Origin: a virus
Strand: one strand, 5' to 3'
Virus record (IMG/VR): IMGVR_UViG_3300020162_001673
Location: 1 to 22,704 of that record
Length of the DNA: 22,704 nt
Positions within the stretch are counted from its first letter, which is position 1; each line of letters begins with the position of its first letter. The notes under the pieces were generated by a model. That model was not told the origin of the DNA. It did not search any database and saw only the letters and a list, made by a program, of their open reading frames with translations. The translations under genes and the position numbers were made by a program. This document shows positions 14,821-21,811 of this stretch, piece by piece.

Positions 14821-16059
14821 TTATTTATTTGTTCGTATGTTCATTCTTAAAGGAACTACACCTCCAGATGCGTTACGAGCTACAATTTGGTAAATTAATG
14901 GTACTTTAGGTCCTCCTTCTAATACTTTACTATTTGTTTCAATTTGAACCTCTAAAACTTTGGTTCCACCTTTTGAAGTATTACCAGGGTATTTTACTTT
15001 AACTGAATTTTGATTCAAATCACCTACCATATCATATGCATCTTCAGGAGTTGCTACATGGTGGATAAACAATTTATTTCCTTTTTTCTCTCTGATATAC
15101 CAATAACCATATCCAAAAGATGAAGCTAATAGATTTTTTACAGCATTTATGTCTTTTATATTAGCAGTTTCCCAATTAGTAGGTTCACCTGTTTTTGTAA
15201 TATAGTCATTTAAACCATCTGCTATTCTTTGAGAATCAATTCCTAAAATATCAAATATGTCTTTGAATAATGGATTATCATTATATTTTGATTTATCAAA
15301 TACTACTTTACCATCTTTATCCATTACAATAAATGGTAAATTACCTCCATTATATATTGCAGAACCACCTACATTTTTAATAGATAAATAATACATACCT
15401 TTCGGAGTCTTTATATTAATATCTGAAATGGTTTTTCCTATTAGTTGAGGTCCTTCAAATGAAAGTTGTCTTTTTGTGTCTGATGCTCCTGTAAAGTTAA
15501 TATCTTCGGGAGTAATTGTAGTTGGATCTATACCTAATGTTGTAAATATTTGTTTTACATCATCATATTCTATATCGTTCATTGGTTTACCAGCAGATGC
15601 TTTTAATTTAGCCAATAAACCTTGTTCGTATTTTTCACCTTCATTAGCACCACCTGCTAAAACAATTTGTACTTGACCTTCACCTTCCATATCAAATTCA
15701 AACATATTATATTTTGAACTTGTATTTGGGCTTTCTTTAGGACCATATACTTTGATTTTAGGTGAATTAAATACACTGTTAATGATTTCAATAAATTTAT
15801 CTTTATCTATTTTATTAACATTACCTATTCTGTAGGTATCAGCCATTTTAGTTAAACCAGATGCTTTACCAGCTTCTGAATTAGCTATGGCTTCAATAGC
15901 TTTACGTGTGTTTGAGGCTTTAGTTCCCTCTCTTAAATCAACGTTATATTTAAATAACTCACGCTCTAAAATTAAAATATCCTGTTCATTTTTCATGTCA
16001 GGATATCCTTTTGGGAATTTATAAGCTATACTTCGAATAAATTGTTCTAAAATATCCAT
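14821..16059 (-). CDS. Putative PD-(D/E)XK-type nuclease-like protein
   Basis: 412 residues. Amphipathic start (MDILEQFIRSI) followed by FPKGYPDM, then LREG at 42-45, a candidate prohead-protease site that would remove a 44-residue leader. Residues about 118-150 read EFDMEGEGQVQIVLAGGANE then GEKYEQGLL, a helix with a conserved-looking Glu; residues 213-228 read DINIKTPKGMYYLSIK, a D-x(n)-S-x-K pattern followed by GGS and YNGG. Together these resemble the E...D...(E/S)xK active site of restriction-endonuclease-like folds. The assignment is by eye and tentative. If right, a DNA nuclease may be packaged in the head. Overlaps the upstream gene by 1 bp. Confidence 0.8.
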   Translation of the reverse strand: MDILEQFIRSIAYKFPKGYPDMKNEQDILILERELFKYNVDLREGTKASNTRKAIEAIANSEAGKASGLTKMADTYRIGNVNKIDKDKFIEIINSVFNSPKIKVYGPKESPNTSSKYNMFEFDMEGEGQVQIVLAGGANEGEKYEQGLLAKLKASAGKPMNDIEYDDVKQIFTTLGIDPTTITPEDINFTGASDTKRQLSFEGPQLIGKTISDINIKTPKGMYYLSIKNVGGSAIYNGGNLPFIVMDKDGKVVFDKSKYNDNPLFKDIFDILGIDSQRIADGLNDYITKTGEPTNWETANIKDINAVKNLLASSFGYGYWYIREKKGNKLFIHHVATPEDAYDMVGDLNQNSVKVKYPGNTSKGGTKVLEVQIETNSKVLEGGPKVPLIYQIVARNASGGVVPLRMNIRTNK

Positions 16060-16520
16060 TATACTTCTGGTGTTTCTTCAGGTGTTTCTATGGGAGCGGG
16101 TTCTTCTGGGGTTATTCCAAGATCATCAATTCCTGCTCCTTCTTCTTCGGCTGCTACTTTAGCTCCATATCTTAATAAGTTTGCTATAGCTTCTGCTGCT
16201 CTTTCTTCTTCAGGTAAATTAAGTAAATAATATTTTTTACCTGCTACTTGAGCAACCCAACTTCTTTTACCATATATTAAGTAAAAGTTTTGACCGTTTT
16301 CTAAATTAATACGAAATGTAGTAGGACGGGGAGCAACCCAATCAATTGACGCTAAAAAATTATCGTATTCAGGAGTAAGTAAATCAACTATGACTTTTTT
16401 AAGTTCAGGAAATTTAGTTAACTCATCATACTCAATAGCTTCTTCAGGGGTAACTGTAGTAGCTGAGTAGACTTGGCGAGCTAAATCTTGAATACGTCTG
16501 GTAAGTTGATCTCTAGTCAT
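16059..16520 (-). CDS. Conserved hypothetical protein of T4-like phages
   Basis: 153 residues. N-terminal helix (LTRRIQDLARQVY), an acidic FPELKKVIVDLL helix, then a beta-rich domain (about 73-125: DWVAPRPTTFRINLENGQ, FYLIYG, WVAQVAGKKYYLL) and a Pro/Glu-rich tail from about 137. I recall this domain pattern in marine myoviruses without known function. Linked to both neighbours by 1-bp overlaps, so part of the same operon. Confidence 0.75.
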   Translation of the reverse strand: MTRDQLTRRIQDLARQVYSATTVTPEEAIEYDELTKFPELKKVIVDLLTPEYDNFLASIDWVAPRPTTFRINLENGQNFYLIYGKRSWVAQVAGKKYYLLNLPEEERAAEAIANLLRYGAKVAAEEEGAGIDDLGITPEEPAPIETPEETPEV

Positions 16521-17266
16521 TATTTCTGTTTAAGTTTAGCTAAAATAGCTTCTTTAATTTTTTTCTTTGTTGCTGTTGATGTAGCAATTTTACCTGCTTT
16601 TTCATCAGACATTCCTTTATCTTTTAAAGCATCGTAGATTTCTCCACGTTTTTTGATTTGTCCTTTTGACATTTCATCAATTGCTCCTTCTTCACTAGCA
16701 ACATCAACCATAGCATCTAATTGAGGTTCTTTTGTCTCAAAATCAAGATAGTGTTTAGCTGAAACTAACATATCTTTAGCTTCGATGATTTTAGCTTGCC
16801 ACCAATGAGGGAAATCAACTTCTTGTTCACCTTCAAATTGATCAACCATTTTGTAAAGCTCCATAGCATATTTTCCAATACGATATAGATCTGCTTTCAA
16901 CATATGTGGTTCATTATCTTCATGGCCTAAATCAAGATCTTCTTTTTGAATGGATTTTTCAATAGCGGCACCACGTTTTTTTTCATAATCTGAAAGTTGG
17001 TTATCTTTGTTTAGGTCTGCTTTTTTAGGGTTCATCAAAGCGGCTTTAACCATTTCTTTTAATTTAACGTCTTCCATAGGTTCTTCAGGTTTGTTGGCTT
17101 GTTTATTTCTCATTTGCTTGACGGCGATACTGTAAGCATACTGTTCGCCGTCTGAGCCTTTTGAGTTATAAAGTTTGTCTAAACGACTATTAACGATCGT
17201 TTTAAAATTCTTGTAAATCTCTTGAGATTCTTCTGAAGTAAAAGGTTCATTAATAGGTTTTTCCAT
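16520..17266 (-). CDS. Modular protein with EF-hand calcium-binding loop
   Basis: 248 residues built from recognisable modules: an N-terminal helical module with GSDGEQYAYSIAVKQM (37-52); a helix resembling the shared motif (VKLKEMVKAALMN, 67-79); a textbook EF-hand loop DLNKDNQLSDYE (84-95) with D, N, D, Q, S, E at positions 1, 3, 5, 7, 9 and 12; a module starting GHEDNEPHML (114-123) running to about 178 that I recall as widespread in marine phages; and a C-terminal module KKRGEIYDALKDKGMSDEKA (205-224) ending in a basic helix. Calcium binding is inferred from the loop; overall role unknown, possibly structural or head-internal. Confidence 0.82.
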   Translation of the reverse strand: MEKPINEPFTSEESQEIYKNFKTIVNSRLDKLYNSKGSDGEQYAYSIAVKQMRNKQANKPEEPMEDVKLKEMVKAALMNPKKADLNKDNQLSDYEKKRGAAIEKSIQKEDLDLGHEDNEPHMLKADLYRIGKYAMELYKMVDQFEGEQEVDFPHWWQAKIIEAKDMLVSAKHYLDFETKEPQLDAMVDVASEEGAIDEMSKGQIKKRGEIYDALKDKGMSDEKAGKIATSTATKKKIKEAILAKLKQK

Positions 17267-17268
17267 GT

Positions 17269-17439
17269 TTAAGCTTTATCTTCAGCAGTTGAAGCTTTTT
17301 TAAATTCAGCTGCTAATTTTTTAATTGAATTAGCTGCGCTACGAGCGCGTCCACGAGCTGCTTTAGATGTTTTTGCATGTTCTGCTTCTAATGTAGCTAA
17401 TTCTTCTTTAATTGCGTTTAAAATTTCTGTTGTGTTCAT
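17269..17439 (-). CDS. Small basic histone H1-like (Hc1-type) protein
   Basis: 56 residues, ATG at 17439. It begins MNTTEILNAIKEELATLEAE, which also fits the shared amphipathic pattern, and continues with a Lys/Arg/Ala-rich helix (HAKTSKAARGRARSAANSIK, then KLAAEFKKAS). The KAARGRARSAANSIKKLA core resembles Hc1/histone H1-like nucleoid proteins of Bacteroidota and chlamydiae. Likely binds DNA in the virion or the infected cell. The downstream gene starts 2 bp after its stop. Upstream, TATAATAAA lies in the 24-bp gap. Confidence 0.8.
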   Translation of the reverse strand: MNTTEILNAIKEELATLEAEHAKTSKAARGRARSAANSIKKLAAEFKKASTAEDKA

Positions 17440-17463
17440 AGATTTGATTTATTATAGATTTGA

Positions 17464-18003
17464 TTATTGTTCGTTTCCACCAATATATTCGCTAACGAAA
17501 AATTTCAGTGTATTTCCTACTTGTGTTTCAAGTTTTTCATTGTTCATTCCTTTGGCAATTTGAAATGCTTTCATTAAATTGTCCATAAGATCTGCTTCTG
17601 TACCTTTCATGTCAGCTGCAATATCTTCTAATCCACCATCAGCGGCAGGAGCATCTTCAGCAGGCATTTCATCTTCAGCAGGAACATCTTCCATTTCTGT
17701 ATCTGTTACCTCAATGTCTTCAACGTCTTCAACGTCTTCATCTTTTTTCTTAGCTTCTCCAACATAAGGATTATAATCAGAATCATCGGCTGATTTATTG
17801 ATATTTAGGTCTAATTCAGCAACAATCATATCTTTGATTTGTTTCTTCATTGCCTCTTTGTTCATTTTTTTCTTTTCTACTTCTTCACCTTTTTCGTATT
17901 CGTAAGCAGCTTCACCTTCATTTAAAGATTTAACTGATGGGTTTAGATTCTCAAGAGCTTTGCTCTCTTTTAAGAATTTTTTTAGGTCGAAATTATCTGA
18001 CAT
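17464..18003 (-). CDS. Acidic protein with candidate processing sites
   Basis: 179 residues. The N-terminus MSDNFDLKKFLKESKAL carries LKES (11-14), and LNEG follows at 27-30; both fit the prohead-protease pattern. An internal amphipathic helix (MKKQIKDMIVAEL, 52-64) matches the shared motif. The centre (about 88-135) is very acidic (Asp/Glu/Ala/Pro) and the C-terminal 45 residues form a helical domain. The acidic core and sites recall scaffold-like or head-internal proteins. No known family recognised. Confidence 0.77.
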   Translation of the reverse strand: MSDNFDLKKFLKESKALENLNPSVKSLNEGEAAYEYEKGEEVEKKKMNKEAMKKQIKDMIVAELDLNINKSADDSDYNPYVGEAKKKDEDVEDVEDIEVTDTEMEDVPAEDEMPAEDAPAADGGLEDIAADMKGTEADLMDNLMKAFQIAKGMNNEKLETQVGNTLKFFVSEYIGGNEQ

Positions 18004-18016
18004 TTTATTATAAATA
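18004..18016 (-). promoter_or_regulatory. A/T motif TATTTATAATAAA before ATG
   Basis: Fills most of the 17-bp gap upstream of the ATG at 18003 and directly abuts it. Shares TATTTAT and AATA with the elements at 6031-6044 and 11262-11275. Because it touches the start codon, a role in translation initiation is as likely as promoter activity. Confidence 0.22.
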
Positions 18017-18020
18017 TTAA

Positions 18021-18641
18021 TTATTTTTTCTTATTGGTTGCGTATAAATATTCAGAAAGTAATGTTCCTATAGCTCCTGCTTTCTGTCTAATGAAAATCC
18101 ATTCATTTTTAGCTAGTTTATGTTGTTTGTTATATGCAATAGCCATTACTCCTACCAAATGATTATCTAAACTATATAAACCAACCATATAAAATGATTC
18201 AGTACCGTATGACTTAGATACAGCCTCTAAACCATATGTTTCATTCTCTTTATTATATTCAGGAATTGCTAATTCTCCATTTTTATATACTTGAGCTAAA
18301 GCTTGTGGAAATAGAGACACAGGAATATTTTGGAATGTATGTTGGATGGATGGAGTATCAAGGGATATTTTTTCATAAAACATAGAGAATTTTTGAATTG
18401 ATTTACCTGTTGGGTAAAAGTGGCCCCCATTATGGAATTGAGCTATCCATACTCTATCACATTCTAATTCTTCTAAAATAATATGTAATTGTTCATCCAC
18501 TAAAGTATTAAATTCAATAGCTTCTTGCATTGGGCTAGTTAAGGATTTTTTCTCCATTTTTAATCGAGTCCAATTTACTATTATTGGTCCAATTATAGCA
18601 GTTATAAGTGCCACCATTATGGTAGTTACTACAGTTATCAT
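18021..18641 (-). CDS. Membrane-anchored GAF-like domain protein
   Basis: 206 residues. N-terminal hydrophobic segment (about residues 2-23, MITVVTTIMVALITAIIGPI) predicts a single membrane anchor with the bulk in the cytoplasm or periplasm. The remaining sequence (RVWIAQFHNGGHFYPTGKSI, then FYMVGLYSLDNHLVGVMAIA) looks like a GAF-type sensor fold, a family I recall from other phages. Ligand unknown. ATG overlaps the preceding stop by 4 bp (ATGA). Confidence 0.77.
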   Translation of the reverse strand: MITVVTTIMVALITAIIGPIIVNWTRLKMEKKSLTSPMQEAIEFNTLVDEQLHIILEELECDRVWIAQFHNGGHFYPTGKSIQKFSMFYEKISLDTPSIQHTFQNIPVSLFPQALAQVYKNGELAIPEYNKENETYGLEAVSKSYGTESFYMVGLYSLDNHLVGVMAIAYNKQHKLAKNEWIFIRQKAGAIGTLLSEYLYATNKKK

Positions 18642-19210
18642 TTTTTAAGTGAATTTAAATGTTTAATAGCTTCATCAAGTGATTTTTGAGCTCTTTCTTT
18701 ATTAATTCCGCCAACCCATTTTTGTACTTCACCATTTTCAGAAACATATCCTTCTTTACCATCTAAAAGAATACTTTCAAAATAACTTTTATATTCTTGT
18801 ATTTGTTGATCTATTTCAGCATTAAATGTTTTATCAACATGTGATTGCCATTCACCTGAGATTTTCATTTTGGTTTCGGTAGTTGTTCTGCAATCTAAAC
18901 ATTCACCAAAAGATTTATAATAAAATGAATCTAATTGTTTATCCATTACTTGTTTGCAGTTTGGGCAGAATAAGGGAACTGCTACTTTTTTAAATTTATC
19001 TAATTTAGTAACATTTTCTTTAATACCGTCTTTAATAGTCCAAGTTCTACCACCTTGCTGCCAAATATCTCCTTCTTTATGTTCCTCTTCTTGAGGCCCA
19101 TTATAACCAATTCCAACAGTAGTACGATTACCATGTTTACCTGCTACCAGGTTACGCAAACGTTCTACGTCTCTTTTTTGGAATTCTTTTTTTAAAACTG
19201 AATCAGACAT
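18638..19210 (-). CDS. Conserved phage protein with zinc ribbon
   Basis: 190 residues. N-terminal helix MSDSVLKKEFQKRDVERLRN and a VAGKHGNRTTVGIGY segment form a block I recall as conserved in T4-like marine phages, followed by GDIWQQGGRTWTIKDGIKEN. A zinc ribbon is formed by C82-x2-C85 and C104-x2-C107. The C-terminal third is helical. Likely nucleic-acid or protein binding; specific function unknown. TAATG 1-bp overlap with the HAD gene upstream. Confidence 0.78.
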   Translation of the reverse strand: MSDSVLKKEFQKRDVERLRNLVAGKHGNRTTVGIGYNGPQEEEHKEGDIWQQGGRTWTIKDGIKENVTKLDKFKKVAVPLFCPNCKQVMDKQLDSFYYKSFGECLDCRTTTETKMKISGEWQSHVDKTFNAEIDQQIQEYKSYFESILLDGKEGYVSENGEVQKWVGGINKERAQKSLDEAIKHLNSLKK

Positions 19211-19785
19211 TATATCTTGTATTTTTCTTTAAGTATTTTTAGAGTTTCGGGGGCCGATGTATGTAAAATTGCTTTACCACCACTTGCTCTCCAAGCATCC
19301 GTATTTTTTTTCATATCATCTATCAATATGTTTTTCGGACCAGCATATGTAGCTTTTTTAGGGGCCGGTACAAATATTTCTTCACCCACACCACTAAGAT
19401 TTTTTGAAATCCATTCTTTTTTTCCTTGAATAGCTTGATTTTTTTCAGGACTTAATTGTTCATCAGATGGAAGGCTAAAGTCTACTGCAGGGGCTGAAAG
19501 AATATTTGGGGTATATTGTTGGATAGATTTCCAAAGGTCTTTTCCTCCAGGTTGCCATGCTAAATTTGCCCAAAAATCTTTTTCTTTAATATTTTTTTCT
19601 TTAAGTTTTTCTCTAAACAATTTCCAAAAGTAAGGTTTGCCTATAGCATTAGCTTCTTGAGTAGACATATCAGTTAAATCAGCATACCCTTGATCAAAAT
19701 CACAAAGTACACCATCCATATCACAATAAATGGTATAAGGTTTAATTGCCTCGTATAAATCTAAAAGATTTGGTATTTTTTTCAT
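19210..19785 (-). CDS. HAD-superfamily phosphatase, possibly 5'(3')-deoxyribonucleotidase-like
   Basis: 191 residues. HAD motif I CDMDGVLCDFD (21-31) with nucleophile Asp22 and acid Asp24; motif IV NILIDDMKKN (152-161). The fold resembles phage and bacterial 5'(3')-deoxyribonucleotidases, which dephosphorylate nucleotides; a different phosphomonoester is possible. The N-terminus (LLDLYEAIKPY) includes LYEA (10-13), a candidate prohead-protease site just before the catalytic domain. TAATATG spacing (1 bp) after the 674-residue gene indicates coupled expression. Confidence 0.83.
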   Translation of the reverse strand: MKKIPNLLDLYEAIKPYTIYCDMDGVLCDFDQGYADLTDMSTQEANAIGKPYFWKLFREKLKEKNIKEKDFWANLAWQPGGKDLWKSIQQYTPNILSAPAVDFSLPSDEQLSPEKNQAIQGKKEWISKNLSGVGEEIFVPAPKKATYAGPKNILIDDMKKNTDAWRASGGKAILHTSAPETLKILKEKYKI

Positions 19786-19786
19786 A

Positions 19787-21811
19787 TTAAAATTTAGGTA
19801 AATTTAATGCCTTTAATCGGCCTCTCCAAATATCTAGTATCTCTTCTTTTTCTTCAGATGTTATATCTTGAGCATCTAAATAAGAATTTATAACATCTCC
19901 AAATGGACGTTTTTCTTTTTTAGCACGTAAATACATTCCTTGTAAATTAGCATCTATTTCTTTTTCAAGTTTAAAATAAGCTGCTTTAGGAAGCATATCG
20001 GCATTAATCATATCTCTTATAAATTGATCATCTGGGAGTAATTTAGGTGGATTTTCATTAAATCCTTCTCCATGAGTTAAATGTTCAATTTCATGGCGAA
20101 CAACATCTTTTAAATTCATAGAAATTTCACTCCAACTCTTGGGAAGCATAGATGGGTCTACCTCAAATCTTACTTCAAGATATCCAGTATCAGCATTAGC
20201 TCCTCCATCTATATTAAGTTTTTCACTTCCTGGGATGAATGATATGTTAGCGTCTATATCTATATTTAGATCATCTGTTTTAAATGTTTGGTCAAAACGA
20301 GAGGCATCGACTCCTTCTTCATAATCTTGTTTCCAATGATTAAAAATAGCAGAAGATATATCATTTGTGATTTTATCGTAGCGACCTTCATTTAATTGTT
20401 TTGGTGTATTATCATGTCCACATTTATGGCAAACATATAAATCATCACCCCCATCTTTTATGGGCCAACTCCAATCACAATTATCACATTCAATTCTATC
20501 TCCTACAATAGATTCATTTATATTTTCAATATTAGTTGGATAATTTCCTACTTTAGAATAAAATTCTTTCATCCAAGGTAATTCCTTCCATGAAGAAACA
20601 CCATTTGGAGTTTCAGCATCAAAATATTTACCATTATATTCAACCCAAACATGACCAAGTGTTTCATTTCTTGGATCTTCAGTACTCATTATTGTAGAGC
20701 CAGGTAAATATTTGGATAAGTTTTTCGCAAATATATCACAAAACCCATTATTACATTCTTTACCTCCAAATTTATCCCAATTTTTATCTACTATCTTTAA
20801 TGCTTCTTTCTCTGTTTGATCTAGGGATTTTTTAAAAACACCTTCAGTTAATGTATCTGTCCAATTACGAAAAGTCATATTACCTTTTTCATATGCTTCT
20901 CTTTCAATTTCAGGTAAATCTCCATCCTCATTTGTATTTTGGGTTTGGATATTACCTAAACGATCATCACAGTTTTGTTCATGATGGATCATTTCATGCG
21001 CGAATGAACGCATAATATCTTTTGGATGACGATCCTTTGTATAAAGTACTATAATGCGATTGTTCGGGTCATAATACGCTGTTTTACCAAAGAAATTTCT
21101 AGCGTTTTCAATATCATCTTCTACAAATTTTACTTTAGGTAAAGGACGAATATTCATTCCTTTATCTAACATATATTCTGTAAGTGATTTCATTAAATAT
21201 GGATAATCATTCTCGCTAGGTTCAGCGTACATCTCATTAAGTGGAGTTTTTTGTAAAATATCCCAAACTTCTTCTTTATCCTCATTGGAAAGTTCAGTTG
21301 GAAGATATGTTAAAAATTTATCTTTATTTCCACCAATTAAGGCAGCACGTGTGTTTGTACCACTAATACGATCTTCACCTTCGGATTTAATTACGATAGG
21401 TTTAAAGTTTTCGTATTTACCTTTCATACTATCGAAACGTTTCAAATCACCTAAATCCATTTCACCTCTAATCCCTACTACAGGATAGAACATTGTATCT
21501 GGATTATTTTTAATCATCGATCCAACATCTGAAATGGGGGATGAATTATCTGATAATTTTATTTCAACATTAGAGGGTAAGTATTTTTGATAAATGTCCC
21601 AAATTTCTTTACTTTCTTCTTTAGTTACACCATCTCGGGTTTTATGTCCTATAAGAACAATTACTTTAGATACCTCAGGATGTTTTGCTACTTGATCAAC
21701 TAGATAAAAGTGACCTAAAGTAGGTGGTTTAAAACCACCAGGTACTAAAGCAATACCATCTTGGTTTTCTTCCAATAATGGTTGTATAAGCGATTTAACG
21801 AATGAATTCAT
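19787..21811 (-). CDS. Multidomain polyprotein: nucleotidyltransferase, two metallopeptidase-like domains, Cys/His/Asp domain, zinc ribbon
   Basis: 674 residues. In order: amphipathic start MNSFVKSLIQPLLEEN; nucleotidylyltransferase (about 18-188) with GGFKPPTLGHFYLV (25-38; TLGH replaces HxGH) and ISGTNTR (149-155); zinc-peptidase-like domain with AHEMIHHEQ (HExxH at 272-276) and a downstream EIEREA; a domain with C358 (NGFCDIF), H387 (GHVWVEY) and D398 (YFDAE), like a transglutaminase or papain-type triad; zinc ribbon C442, C445, C461, C464; second zincin-like domain with HEIEH (573-577) and a later KEIDAN. Junctions carry LNEM (191-194), LTEG (321-324), INES (431-434) and LNEG (473-476), matching or near the gp21 cleavage pattern. 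I infer a head-packaged polyprotein cut into separate enzymes. Overlaps the upstream kinase gene by 17 bp. Confidence 0.85.
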   Translation of the reverse strand: MNSFVKSLIQPLLEENQDGIALVPGGFKPPTLGHFYLVDQVAKHPEVSKVIVLIGHKTRDGVTKEESKEIWDIYQKYLPSNVEIKLSDNSSPISDVGSMIKNNPDTMFYPVVGIRGEMDLGDLKRFDSMKGKYENFKPIVIKSEGEDRISGTNTRAALIGGNKDKFLTYLPTELSNEDKEEVWDILQKTPLNEMYAEPSENDYPYLMKSLTEYMLDKGMNIRPLPKVKFVEDDIENARNFFGKTAYYDPNNRIIVLYTKDRHPKDIMRSFAHEMIHHEQNCDDRLGNIQTQNTNEDGDLPEIEREAYEKGNMTFRNWTDTLTEGVFKKSLDQTEKEALKIVDKNWDKFGGKECNNGFCDIFAKNLSKYLPGSTIMSTEDPRNETLGHVWVEYNGKYFDAETPNGVSSWKELPWMKEFYSKVGNYPTNIENINESIVGDRIECDNCDWSWPIKDGGDDLYVCHKCGHDNTPKQLNEGRYDKITNDISSAIFNHWKQDYEEGVDASRFDQTFKTDDLNIDIDANISFIPGSEKLNIDGGANADTGYLEVRFEVDPSMLPKSWSEISMNLKDVVRHEIEHLTHGEGFNENPPKLLPDDQFIRDMINADMLPKAAYFKLEKEIDANLQGMYLRAKKEKRPFGDVINSYLDAQDITSEEKEEILDIWRGRLKALNLPKF

